The position numbers and the translations under genes are program-made. A DNA stretch of 64,000 bases from Elymus sibiricus (lineage: Eukaryota; Streptophyta; Magnoliopsida; Poales; Poaceae): contig CM077663.1 of assembly GCA_039707655.1 (NCBI GenBank), positions 434,451,830 to 434,515,829 of the forward strand, written 5' to 3'. Of this stretch, positions 11,274-22,867 are shown in pieces (position 1 is the first letter of the stretch; every line of letters begins with the position of its first letter). The notes under the pieces are model-generated. The model ran no database searches. It was not told the origin of the DNA and saw only the letters and a list, made by a program, of their open reading frames with translations.

Positions 11274-13560
11274 TCACATAAAAGACAAGAATTGAAGCAC
11301 AAAGAGAGCATCATAAAACATGTGACAAGAACATTTGAGTCTAACATACTTCCTATGCATAGGAATTTTATAAGCAAACAATTTCTCAAGACAAGAAGTG
11401 TCTAGCATAAGCAAGTAGGGAGAATGAAGCATTAACAATTTGAATATGAAGAGAGGTAAGTGAGTAACATGAAAATTTCTATTACCATATTTTCCTCTCT
11501 CAGAATAATTACATGTAGGATCATATTCAATTTCAACAATATAGCTATTGTATAAAATATTTTCTTCATGATCCACATGCACAAAAGTTTTACAATCTTC
11601 CAGGATAGTGGGATTAACATTAACTAAAGTCATGACCTCTCCAAACCCACTTTTAGTAGTATTGCAAATATCATAATAAATAATACATTCATCATGAAGC
11701 TTAGAATTATCAATATGACAAGAAACATTGATACGTCTCCAACGTATCTATAATTTTTGATTGTTCCATGTTGTTATATTATCATTCTTGGATGCTTTAT
11801 AATCATTTTATAGCAACTTTATATCATTTTCTGGGACTAACCTATTGACATAGTGCTAAGTGCCAGTTACTGTTTTTTGCTTGTTTTTACTTTGCAGAAT
11901 ATCAGTACCAAACGAAGTCCAATTGCCACGAAACTTTTTGGAGATTTTTTTTGGACCAGAAGACAACTTGGGAGCTAAGGAAGCACCTCGGGAGAGGCCC
12001 ATGGGGCCCACAATACACCAGGGCGCCAGAGGCCCCCGGCGCGCCCTGATGTATCGTGGGGCCCACGGAGGTCTTTTCCATCGCCTCTCAGCTCTATAAA
12101 TCCTCAGAAATTCCAAAAACCCTAGAGGAGTCGACGAAACACAATTCCAGCCGCCGCAAGTTCCAGAACCACGAGATCCAATCTAACACCATCACGGAGG
12201 GGTTCATCATCCTCATTGGTGCCTCTCCGATGATGTGTGAGTACTCCACCATAGACCTACGGGTCCGTAGGCAGTAGCTAGATGGCTTTCTCTCTCTCTT
12301 TTGATTCTCAATACAATCGTCTCTTGAAGATCTATTTGATGTAATGAATTTTTGCGGTGTGTTTGTTGGGATCCGATGAATTTTGAGTTCATGATCATTT
12401 TCTATCCATGAATATGATTTGAGTCTTCTTTGATCTCTTATATGCATGATTATTTATAGCCTTGTATCTCTTCTTCGAATCTTTGGTTTAGTTAGGCCAA
12501 CTAGATTGTTTTTTCTTGCCATGGGAAGAGGTGCTTTGTGATGGGTTCGATCTTGCGGTGTCCTCTCCCAGTGACAGAAGGGGCAGCGAGGCACGCATGT
12601 ATCGTTGCTATTAAGGATAACAAGATGGGGTCTATTCCTACGTGAATAGATCTTGTCTACATCATGTCATCGTTCTTATTGCATTACTCCGTTTCTCCAT
12701 GAACTTAATACACTAGATGCACGCTGGATAGCGGTCGATGTGTGGAGTAATAGTAGTAGATGCCGAATCGTTTCGGTCTACTAATCTTGGACGTGATGCC
12801 TATATATTGATCATTGCCTTGGATATCGTCATGATTATTTGATCTTCTATCAATTGCCCAACAGTAATTTGTTTACCCACCGTGTGTTATTTTCTTGAGA
12901 GAAGCCACTAGTGAAATCTACGACCCTTGGGTCTATTCTTTTAACATATTGCTTTCCGATCTATCTTTTTCCGCATTTGTTTTCAGATCTATTATTCCAA
13001 AAACCCAAAAATACCTTGCTGCACTTTTTATTTGCATATTTTATTTTGTGTTCTTGTGCGATCTATTTATCCAATCTAATACAATCCAATCTATCTTTTT
13101 ACCGCGGAGAGATTGACAACCTCTCTTACGCGTCGGGTTGCAAGTATTTGTTCTTTGTGTGCAGGTACCGTTTACATAGTGTTGCTTGGTTCTCCTACTG
13201 GTTCGATAACCTTGGTTTCATAACTGAGGGAAATACTTACCGTACCTGTGCTGCATCATCCCTTCCTCTTTGGGGAAATACCGACGCAGTCTCAAGCCAC
13301 GTCAAACATCATGATTATCACCCCAATCATGATCATTAGCACAATTGATATTCATAAAATTTATACTTAGAAAATTGCAATCATGCTTTTCATTCGAGGA
13401 ACTATTGTGAATCACTTTATAAATTTCACAATTTTCAGATTCACGATTTCAAGCAAGACCTCATAAAGATAATATAGTGCACTCAACTCACTAGAAATTG
13501 GTTCAACATAATTAGGTATTTTGAAAAGATTAGCAAGTGGATGAGGATCCGTTTATCTTA
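11274..13560 (-). pseudogene. Retrotransposon ORF remnant split by a solo LTR
   Basis: The 3' part is an open frame of about 119 codons (11633-11274 and upstream to 11728). The 5' part lies at 13305-13560 on the other side of solo LTR1 and reads through several stops; a stretch with DPHPLANLF-like residues is visible near 13545. The two parts join across the AACAT target site. I take it as a decayed ORF1/gag-region protein of the same superfamily as the plus-strand gag element, because the sequence following each ORF is homologous. A partial second copy of the 5' part is at 22360-22600. Confidence 0.45.
11729..13304 (+). mobile_element. Solo LTR1 with AACAT target duplication
   Basis: A complete LTR of 1576 bp starts TGATACGTCTCCAACG and ends CCACGTCA. 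AACAT stands immediately on both sides (11724-11728 and 13305-13309), so this is a true insertion that later lost its internal region by LTR-LTR recombination. A TATAAATCC box is near 12095. Its 3' half is nearly identical to the 3' half of the LTR at 20628-22359, including the GTACCGTTTACATAGTG stretch. Confidence 0.9.
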
Positions 13561-13826
13561 TTTTTCATGCTTTTTTACTTTGTGTGAGACAAAAGTAAAG
13601 ATAACATAACCGGACAAGCAAGCAAATAGAAATATTTTTGTTTTTTTGTTTTTTGTGAAGCAAACTAAATATAACATCAAATAAAAAGAACAACAAGTGA
13701 ATGATAATTTGTGCGAAGTTACTTGATAGTTGGTTGATGATATTCCCCGGCAACGGCGCCAGAAATCCTTCATGATACTTGTGATCTGCGTTGGGTTTTC
13801 CGTGAAGAGGAACGGGTGATGCAGCA
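13305..13826 (-). repeat. Duplicated block B-C, copy 1 (internal end, primer site and LTR edge)
   Basis: This segment of the minus-strand element contains the 5' end of its internal region, the tRNA-Asp primer site (13744-13761) and the first 54 bp of its 5' LTR (13773-13826). It is nearly identical to 22360-22867. Each copy is followed directly by a plus-strand LTR starting TGATACGTCTCC, which shows the block and the insertion beside it were duplicated together. Confidence 0.9.
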
Positions 13827-16800
13827 TGATACGTCTCCAACGTATCTATACTTTTGCTTGTTCCATGCTGTTATATTATCATTCTTGGATATTTTACAAT
13901 CATTTTATAACAACTTTATATCATTTTTTGGGACTAACCTATTGACATAGTGCCAAAGTGCCAGTTGCTGTTTTTTCTTGTTTTTTACTTTGCAGAATAT
14001 CAGTACCAAACGGAGTCCAATCGCGACGAAACTTTTTGGAGATTGTTTTTGGACCAGAAGACACCCAGTGGGCAAAAGAAGTCCCAGAGGGGTGGGCTAT
14101 GGAGGCCACAACCCACCAGGGCGCGCCAGGGGGCCCCCGGCGCACCTTGATGGGTTGTGCCCTGATACGTCTCCAACGTATCTATAATTTTTGCTTGTTC
14201 CATGCTGTTATATTATCATTCTTGGATGTTTTACAATCATTTTACTACAATTTTATACTATTTTTGGGGACTAACCTATTAACCTAGAGCCTAGTGCCAG
14301 TTTCTGTTTTTTTTCGTGTTTTTGAGTTTTACATAAAAGGAATATCAAACGGAGTCCAAACGGAATAAAAATCTACGGTGATTTTTTATGGACCAGAAGA
14401 AGCCCAGGGAGCGTTGGAGTTGGGCCAGAAGAGCCACGAGGCCACAACAAGCCAGGGGGCGCGCCCTAGGGGGGGCGCCCCCCAGGCTTGTCGTCGCCTC
14501 GTGGCCCACCTTGACTTGTTTCCGACGCCAAAAATTCTTATAAATATAGAAACCCCCAGAAACAAACCTAGATCGGGAGTTCCGCCGCCAGAAGCCTCTG
14601 TAGCCACGAAAAACCAATCGGGAGCCCGTTCCGGCACCCTGCCGGAGGGGGAAACCATCACCGGAGGCCATCTTCATCATCCCGGCGGTCTCCATGACGA
14701 GGAGGGAGTAGTTCACCCTCGGGGCTGAGGGTATGTACCAGTAGCTATGTGTTTGATCTCTCTCTCTCTCGTGTTCTTGAGATGACACGATCTTGATGTA
14801 CCGCGAGCTTTATTGATATAGATGAATCATATGGAGTTTTCCCCTCTCTATCTGCTTGTGATGAATTGAGTTTTCCCTTTGAAGTTTTCTTATTGGATTG
14901 AGTCTTTAAGGATTTGAGAACACTTGATGTATGTCTTGCGATGGGATATCCGTGGTGACAATGGGATGTTCTATTGATCCACTTGATGTATGTTTTGGTG
15001 ATCAACTTGCGGGTTCCGTGACCTTGGGAATCTATGCATAGGGGTTGGCACATGTTTTCGTCTTGACTCTCCGGTAGAAACTTTGGGGCACTCTTTGAAG
15101 TTCTTTGTGTTGGATTGAAAATGATGAATCTGAAATTATGTGATGCATATCATATAATCATGCCCATGGGTACTTGTGGTGACATTGGAGTATCTAGGTG
15201 ACATTAGGGTTTTGGTTGATGTGTATCTTAAGGTGTTATTTTAGTACGAACTCTAGGGCTGTTCGTGACACTTATAGGGATAGCTCATAAGATTGATCAG
15301 AAAAGATAACTTTGAGGTGGTTTCGTACCCTACAATAATTTCTTCGTTTGTTCTCCGCTATTTGTGACTTTGGAGTGAACTCTTTGTCGCACGTGAGGGA
15401 TTTACATATGATTCAACTATGTTAGTATTGTTGAGAGAACTTGCGCTAGTGAAAGTATGAACCCTAGGCCTTGTTTTCAAGCATTGCAATACCGTTTGTG
15501 CTCACTTTAGTTACTTGCTACCTTGCCGTTTTTATATTTTCAGATTACAAAAACCTATATCTACCATCCATATTACACTTGTATCACCATCTCTTCGCCG
15601 AAATAGTGCACCTATACAATTTACCATTGTATTGGGTGTGTTGGGGACACAAGAGACTCTTTGTTATTTGGTTGCAGGGTTGCTTGAGAGAGACCATCTT
15701 CATCCTACGCCTCCCACGGATTGATAAACCTTAGGTCATCCACTTGAGGGAAATTTGCTACTGTCCTACAAAACTCTGCGCTTGGAGGCCCAACACGAGT
15801 CTACAAGAAAAAGGTTGCGTAGTAGACATCATGCCCTCCACGGGGCCCCCCTCCACTGCCTCTGTTGCCTATAAATACCCAAATATTCAGAAAAACCTAA
15901 GGGAGTCGACGAAAAACACATCCAGCCGCCGCAAGTTCCAGAGCCTCAAGATCCAATCTAACACCATCACGGAGGGGTTCATCTTCTTCATAGGTGCCTC
16001 TCCGATGATGCATGAGTAGTCCACCATAGACCTACGGGTCCGTAGGCAGTAGCTAGATGGCTTCCTCTCTCTCTTTTTATTCTCAATACAATGGTCTCTT
16101 GGAGATCTATTTGATGTAAACTTTTGCGGTGTGTTTGTTGGGATTCGATGAATTTTGAGTTCATGATCAGTTTCTATCCATGAATATTATTTGAGTCTTC
16201 TTTGATCTCTTATATGCATGATTACTTATGGCCTCATATTTCTTCTTCGAATCTTTGGTTTAGTTAGGCCAACTAGATCGATTTTTCTTGCCATGGGAAG
16301 AGGTGCTTTGTGATGGGTTCGATCTTGCGGTGTCCTTTCCCAGTGATAGAAGGGGCAGCAAGGCATGCATGTATCGTTGCCATTAAGGATAACAAGATGG
16401 GGTCTATTCCTACATGAATAGATCTTGTCTACATCATGTCATCGTTCTTATTGCATTACTCCGTTTTTCCATGAACTTAATACACTAGATGCATGCTGGA
16501 TTGCGGTCGATGTGTGGAGTAGTAGTGGTAGATGCAGGCAGGAGTCCGTCTACTTATCTTGGACGTGATGCCTATATAGTGATCATCGCCTTGGATATCG
16601 TCATGATTATTTGATCTTCTATCAATTGCCCAACAGTAATTTGTTCACCCACCGTGTGCTATACTCATGAGAGAAGCCACTAGTGAAACCTACGGCCCCC
16701 GGTTCTACTTTTGCAACATATTGCTTTCCGATCTATCTTTTTATCTCTTTGTTTTCAGATCTACTATACCAAAAATCCCAAAAATATATTGCTGCACTTT

Positions 16801-17074
16801 TTATTTGCCCTTTTTATTTTGTGTTCTTGAGAGATCTATCTATCCTATCTATCACTACCTAATCTATCTTTTTACCGTAGAGAGATTGTCAACCTCTCTT
16901 TCGCGTCGGGTTGCAAGTATTTGTTATTTGTGTGCAGGTGCTGCTTATTAGGTGGTGGTGATCCTCCTACTGGTTCGATACCTTGGTTTCATACTGAGGG
17001 AAATACTTACCGTCACTGTGCTGCATCATCCCTTCCTCTTTGGGGAAATACCGACGCAGTCTCAAGCCACGTCA
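13827..17074 (+). repeat. 5' LTR (LTR2) of the gag-only element, interrupted
   Basis: About 1574 bp of LTR remain when the nested solo LTR and its duplicated target are removed. It starts TGATACGTCTCCAACG and ends CCACGTCA. A TATAAATACC box lies near 15870. From that box to its end it matches the LTR at 22868-24426 closely (both share GTGCTGCTTATTAGGTGGTGG), and differs from solo LTR1. Confidence 0.85.
14163..15831 (+). mobile_element. Solo LTR3 nested in LTR2, TGCCC target duplication
   Basis: This 1669-bp LTR starts TGATACGTCTCCAACG and ends GTAGACATCA. It is flanked by TGCCC at 14158-14162 and 15832-15836, and uninterrupted LTRs in the window show the sequence joined across that pentamer. 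Its middle, with a TATAAATATAG box near 14540 and a different leader, marks a distinct subfamily from the host LTR. Confidence 0.9.
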
Positions 17075-17084
17075 CAGGAATTTC

Positions 17085-17102
17085 TGGCGCCGTTGCCGGG
17101 GA
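17085..17102 (+). other. Primer-binding site complementary to tRNA-Asp
   Basis: TGGCGCCGTTGCCGGGGA begins 11 bases after the LTR end and is complementary to the 3' end of plant tRNA-Asp (..TCCCCGGCAACGGCGCCA). The same site is present in inverted orientation in the minus-strand element, which ties both to one superfamily of elements. Confidence 0.85.
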
Positions 17103-17310
17103 GGAAGAGGTCTCTTCTACGTGCCAATCTCAGGTGCCGAGGAGACTCCATCATCGTCTAGCAGGTTCCTAATCACAAATCTCATCTCCTTGCAATTACA
17201 TTATTTGCCATTTGCCTCTCGTTTTCCTCTCCCCCACTTCACCAATTTGCCGTTTTATTCGCCCTCTTTTTCGTTTGCCTTTTTCTCGTCAGATCTCTTG
17301 CCTTGTCATT

Positions 17311-18126
17311 ATGGCTAGTTCTTCCTTTATTGCGTGTACTCCTGATAATGAGGTTCTTAATTTTAAGCAAAGGGGAGGGGAGAACCTAAAAGATGCTTGG
17401 TATAGGATTTGCAATGCTTATAATATATCTATCCATAAGCAATCTACCGTTGTTCTTCTTCGCAGTTTTTATGTTGGCATCACCACTTGGTATAGATTCG
17501 TCCTTGATACGATTACCGGTGGGAATTTCTTGATGTGTCCATCTTTGGATGCTTTTAATGCTATGGGAAGTTTAGTGGGATCACCACCTCTTATTATGAA
17601 TGAAACAACTTTAACTCTCGAACACGTTATGGAGAGATTAGATGCTATTGAAAAGAAGATGATTACCAAAGAACATCTTGAAGATTTGGATAAGAAACTG
17701 CATAATGTCGCTAATAAAATTAGGGCTAAGGCGGGAGATTCCTTTAAATTGCTAAAGGCAAAAGAAACCGTAGTTAACGAAAGGGTAGAAGAGAGTCCTT
17801 ACCGGATTGATAAGTTGGAAGAGATTTGTAGTAACTTGGGTTCAGCTTTTTCTTCTGTCAAAACTATTGAAAAAACTCCCATAAAAAATTGCAAAACCAC
17901 GCAAATCACTAAGAACAAAGTTGCTACACCTAGTGGCCACAAGGGAGATCTTAAAATGATTAGTATTCATCCAAACTTTGTTGAAATAGTAAGAGACCCT
18001 ATTTACAAAAATGAATTCTTTGGTCTTTTTCCTAGAAGTGTTGTCATTGAGAGCATGCACGCTAAATCCTTGAAAAATTCTAGTTGTGTGATTGAGGAGT
18101 TGAAAACCAAAGATGACAATACTTGA
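17311..18126 (+). CDS. Gag-like protein of the non-autonomous element
   Basis: The frame is open for 271 codons from the ATG in ATTATGGCTAGTTCT, the first ATG followed by a gag-like sequence; an in-frame GTG upstream is ignored. Residues 10-30 contain FKQRGGENLKDAW, close to the F.q...E.l.daW core of plant retrotransposon gag domains. Residues 105-180 (LEHVMERLDAIEKKM and onward) are predicted to form a coiled coil rich in Lys and Glu. No CCHC zinc knuckle and no protease follow. The function would be particle formation, supplied in trans or competing with the gag of an autonomous partner. It is uninterrupted in an otherwise decayed neighbourhood, which suggests a fairly recent element. Confidence 0.65.
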   Translation: MASSSFIACTPDNEVLNFKQRGGENLKDAWYRICNAYNISIHKQSTVVLLRSFYVGITTWYRFVLDTITGGNFLMCPSLDAFNAMGSLVGSPPLIMNETTLTLEHVMERLDAIEKKMITKEHLEDLDKKLHNVANKIRAKAGDSFKLLKAKETVVNERVEESPYRIDKLEEICSNLGSAFSSVKTIEKTPIKNCKTTQITKNKVATPSGHKGDLKMISIHPNFVEIVRDPIYKNEFFGLFPRSVVIESMHAKSLKNSSCVIEELKTKDDNT

Positions 18127-20613
18127 AACTACGCGTTATGCCTAGCTAGGGGCGTAAAACGATAGCGCTTGTTGGGAGGCAACCCAATGAATAAATTTAT
18201 TTTTGCTTTTTTCCTTTCTGTTTTTGAGTGTTGACACAATTATGCCTGTGTTATGATTGTGTTTTTATGGTTTATTTAGTGTTTGTGCCAAGTAGAGCCT
18301 TTAGGATGATTCATAAGATGAGTAGAAGCGATGCTGAATCTGAAACAGAAACTTTGCGTCCAGTGTTCGAATTTTCATTTTTTACTGGAACGTGATCTTG
18401 AGCTGAAATTTTAACACAGTGGTTCTATACAAATTATTTACGTTTTTCTAATTTTTCAGAATTTTTAGAGTTATAGAAGTATGTTAGAGTACAGATTACT
18501 ACATACTGTTCTGTTTAAGAAAGATTCTGTTTTCGTTGCATTGTGTGCTTGTTTTGATGAATCTATGGGTTATATTGAAGGGTATGAGCGATGGTAAAGT
18601 TAAAATACAGTAGGTATAGTGCAATAACAAAATATGAATGGGTTTGCAACAACACCTAAAGTAGTGATTTGCTTTATTATACTAACGGATCTCACGAAGA
18701 TTTTGTTGAGTTTTGTGTGATTGAAGTTTTCAAGTTTTGGGTGAGATCACGATGGATAAAGGAATAAGGAGTGAAAAGAGCCTAAGCTTGGGGATGCTGC
18801 AGCACCCCCAAGATATATCCAAAGAGAAACAAGCAACTAAGCTTGGGGATTCCCCCGAGTGGCATCCCCTCTTTCTTCTAACGACCACCGGTATTTTACT
18901 TGGAGCTATATTTTTATTCGTCACATATCATGAGTTTTGCTTGGAGCGTCTTGTATCATTTTAGGTCTTTGCTTGCTTTGCTTGTTAGTTTGTCACTTGT
19001 ATCCTTGCTGGACACACCTATGTGAGAGAGCCAAAATTATGCTATGATTTGTTACAATTGCTCTCTATGCTTCACTTAAACCTTTTGAACTATAGAATTG
19101 CTCTAGTACTTCACTTATATCTTTTTGAGCACGGTGTGCTAGGAAATTTTTGTAGAAATACTCTCATGCTTCACTTAGATTAATTTGAGAGTTAGTAAAT
19201 TTTGAAGAAATCCTCTCATGCTTCACTTATACCTCTTTGAGAGATGAAAACTCTATGCTCATGTGCTTCACTTAAATTTGTTTGAGCTTGTCAAAAAGCA
19301 ATGGCAATATATGAAACTAGTCCCAAAGTGATAGATATTGAAGGAAGATATAATAAAAACTTTCATGAATATCATTGGACAAATTAAACTTGATTCCATG
19401 TAATAGTTTTGAAACATGATGATAGTAATATGTGAGTCATGTTCGTGAGTAATTATGCTTTAGTAGGAATATTGGTGTTAAGGTTTGTGATTCCCTATGC
19501 ATGCACGAAAGTCAATAGTTATGCAATGAAATTACATCCTACTTATGGTGCATTATTCGGGGTTAGTTATGCTCAATGCTCGCTTATGTGAATTTTCGTT
19601 TCTTGGTTTGGTTGCTTCTCAATCTATTTGGTAGCCTCCATTTGTACTAAGTAGAAATACTACTTGTGCATCCAAAATCCTTAAACCAAGTTTTGCCTTA
19701 TGAGTCCACCATACCTACCTATATGCGGTATTTCCATGCCGTTCCAAGCAAATTTGTATGTGCCATCTCTAATTTTCAAAATAAACTTCTCTTTTGTGTG
19801 CTCTTACCGCTCATGAAACGGTGGGGAGTGTCCAATATTTTTCCATGCTAGATGTGTTATTCTCAAGATGAGTGTTTCTTCACTTGTCATTGCACGAGAG
19901 TGTAGCGGTAATAGGGATGCCCATTCCCGAAATGAAAAAGAAAAAATATTTACTTTATGTTGTCAAATAATAAATTCCTTGGAAAGTGTTGGTATGGAAG
20001 GCAACCGTGGATACGGCCCGCCATGGAACGTGAAAGAATTGTGGAAAAAGGAATAAACTTTATTTTCTGTTTGGGAACCGCCTATGATATATCTAGCATG
20101 GAAAGTATTGTGAACTACTTTGTCGTTTTCGTTGACAGGAAAGGCATACCACCCAAAATATTTTTCTCTCTCAATTTAAAACTTTGAGCTCTGGCACCTC
20201 TACAAATCCCTACTTCCCTCTGCGAAGGGCCTATCTATTTACTTTATGCAATTTTTATTTTTACTTTGAGTCTCCATCTTCTCTTATAAAGCACCAACTA
20301 GGGGGCACTATGATCGTACTTGAGCATTGGGTGTAGCTAATATTTGAGTGTGTTTCATGAATGGATCAATGATTGAGCACGATGGGCTAGGGATAACTTT
20401 CTTTAGTGTTGATATTTTGAAAGACATGGTTGCTTGTTGGCATGATTGAGTATTGAAGTCATTATGTTAAAACTAGACTATTGCTTTGAATCATCTATAA
20501 GTCGAAATGTCCATGCTACACAAGAAAAAGAATATGAGGTGAACATGTTAGGCAACATTCCACATCAAAAATTCTGTTTTTATCATTTACCTACTCGAGG
20601 ACAAGTAGGAATT
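18127..20613 (+). other. Long non-coding 3' internal region of the gag-only element
   Basis: There is no pol sequence between the gag stop and the polypurine tract. A GCTTGTTGGGAGGCAACCCAA motif follows the ORF near 18168. At 18782-18870 two copies of the AAGCTTGGGGAT motif each sit in an imperfect hairpin with CACCCCCAAG or GGCATCCCC. At about 19050-19300 the phrase CTTCACTTA...TTTGAG recurs several times. Nothing else is recognisable. Confidence 0.6.
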
Positions 20614-20627
20614 AAGCTTGGGGATGC
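20614..20627 (+). other. Polypurine tract of the gag-only element
   Basis: AAGCTTGGGGATGC lies immediately before the 3' LTR start. The inverted counterpart (GCATCCCCAAGCTT at 8517-8530) lies beside the 3' LTR of the minus-strand element, so the position is consistent in two elements. Confidence 0.75.
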
Positions 20628-22359
20628 TGATACGCCTCCAACGTATCTATAATTTTTGCTTGGTCCATGCTGTTATCTTATCATTCTTGGATGTTTTACT
20701 ATCATTTTATAACAACTTTATACCATTTTTTGTGACTAACCTATTGACATAGTGCCAAAGTGCCAATTGCTGTTTTTGCTTGTTTTTTACTTCGCAGAAT
20801 ATCAGTAACAAACGGAGTCCAATCGCGACGAATTTTTTTGGAGATTTATTTTGGACCAGAAGACACCCAGTGGGCCAAAGAAGTGCCAGAGAGGTGGGCC
20901 GTGGAGGCCACAACCCACCAGGGCGCGCCAGGGGGCCCCCGGCGCGCCCTGATGCGTTGTGCCCTCCTCGACCCACCTCCGGTTCCCATCTTCTGGTATA
21001 TAATCACTTTTGACCTAGAAAAAATAAGAGAAGACTTTCGGGACGGAGCGCCACCGTCTCGAGGCGGAACTTGGGCAAGAGCACTTTTGCCCTCCGGCGG
21101 AGCGATTCCGCCGGGGGAACTTCCCTCTCGGAGGGGGAAATCGAAGCCATCATCATCACCAACACCCCTCTCATCTTTGGGAGGCCAATCTTCATCAACA
21201 TCTTCAACTGCACCATCTCCTCTCAAACCCTAGTTCATCTCTTGTGTTCAATCTTTCTACCGGAACCTCCGATTGGTACCTGTGGGTGACTAGTAGTGTT
21301 GATTACCATGTGTAGTTGATTACTATATGGTTTATTTGGTGGAAGATTATATGTTCAGATCCATTATGCTATTTGATTCTCAATACAATGGTTTCTTGGA
21401 GATCTATTTGATGTAATGACTTTTTGCGGTGTGTTTGTTGGGATCCGATGAATTTTGAGTTCATGATCAGTTTCTATCCATGAATATTATTTGAGTCTTC
21501 TTTGATCTCTTATATGCATGATTATTTATAGCCTCGTATTTCTTTTTCGAATCTTTGGTTTAGTTAGGCCAACTAGATCGATTTTTCTTGCCATGGGAAG
21601 AGGTGCTTTGTGATGGGTTCGATCTTGTGGTGTCCTCTCCCAGTGACAGAAGGGGCAGCGAGGCACGCATGTATCGTTGCTATTAAGGATAACAAGATGG
21701 GGTCTATTCCTACATGAATAGATCTTGTCTACATCATGTCATCGTTCTTATAGCATTACTCCGTTTCTCCATGAACTTAATACACTAGATGCATGCTGGA
21801 TAGTGGTCGATGTGTGTAGTAATAGTAGTAGATGCAGAATCGTTTTGGTCTATTAATCTTGGACGTGATGCCTATATATTGATCATTACCTTGGATATCG
21901 TCATGATTATTTGATCTTCTATCAATTGCGCAACAGTAATTTGTTTACCCACCGTGTGTTATTTCTTGAGAGAAGCCACTAGTGAAATCTACGGCCCCTG
22001 GGTCTATTCTTTTAACATATTGCTTTCCGATCTATCTTTTTCCGCATTTGTTTTTAGATCTATTATTCCAAAAACCCAAAAATACCTTGCTGCACTTTTT
22101 ATTTGCATATTTTATTTTTTGTTCTTGTGCGATCTATTTATCCAATCTATCTTTTTACCGTGGAGAGATTGACAACCTCTCTTACGCGTCGGGTTGCAAG
22201 TATTTGTTCTTTGTGTGCAGGTACCGTTTACATAGTGTTGCTTGGTTCTCCTACTGGTTCGATAACCTTGGTTTCCTAACTGAGGGAAATACTTACGTAG
22301 TTGTGCTGCATCATCACTTCCTCTTTGGGGAAATACCGACACAGTCTCAAGCCACGTCA
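20628..22359 (+). repeat. 3' LTR (LTR4): mosaic with a foreign promoter segment
   Basis: The LTR starts TGATACGCCTCCAACG and ends CCACGTCA. It has three parts. Up to about 20955 it follows LTR2 and LTR5 (the AACCCACCAGGGCGCGCC region). From about 20956 to 21373 it has a segment found in no other LTR here, with its own TATATAATC box and a purine-rich leader. From about 21374 (TTGATTCTCAATACAATGG) to the end it follows solo LTR1. It is followed by AACAT, the target pentamer of LTR1. Confidence 0.85.
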
Positions 22360-22867
22360 AACATCATGATTATCACCCCAATCAGGATCATTAGCACAAT
22401 TGATATTCATAGAATTTATACTTACAAAATTGCAATCATGCTTTTCATTCGAGGAACTATCGTGAATCACTTTATAAATTTCACAATTTTCAAGCAAGAC
22501 CTCATAAAGATAATATAGTGCACTCAACTCACTAGAAATTGGTTCAACATAATCAGGTATTTTGAAAAGATTAGCAAGTGGATGAGGATCCGTTTATCAT
22601 ATTTTTCTTGCTTTTTTACTTTTTGTGAGACAAAAATAAAGATAACATAACTGGACAAGAAAGCAAATAGAAATATTTTTGTATTTTTGTTTTTTGTGAA
22701 GCAAACTAAATATAACATCAAATAAAAAGAACAACAAGTGAATGATAATTTGTGCGAAGTTACTTGATAGTTGGTTGATGATATTCCTCGGTAACGGCGC
22801 CAGAAATCCTTCCTGATACTTGTGATCTGCGTTGGGTTTTTCGTGAAGAGGAACGGGTGATGCAGCA
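22360..22867 (-). repeat. Duplicated block B-C, copy 2
   Basis: Nearly identical to 13305-13826, again ending with the primer site (slightly diverged, CCTCGGTAACGGCGCC) and the first 54 bp of the minus-strand element's 5' LTR, then a plus-strand LTR. A 6-bp difference near 22490 (loss of an ATTCACG stretch) and several substitutions separate the copies. Confidence 0.9.

Larger units (their letters stand above)
13827..22359 (+). mobile_element. Plus-strand gag-only LTR retrotransposon with unlike LTRs
   Basis: The 5' LTR is 13827-17074 (holding a nested solo LTR), the primer site follows at 17085, the gag-like frame is 17311-18126, the polypurine tract is 20614-20627, and the 3' LTR is 20628-22359. 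There is no protease, reverse transcriptase or integrase in the 3.5-kb internal region, so mobility would need a helper element. The flanks differ (CAGCA at the left, AACAT at the right), and each flank matches the target duplication of a different neighbouring LTR, so the element is a recombinant rather than a simple insertion. Confidence 0.85.

Noticed and set aside
13950..14287. ORFs beginning MPVAVFSCFLLC found in several LTRs
   Set aside because: They recur because the LTR sequence recurs and lie in the U3 region; the frames are not conserved between LTR copies.
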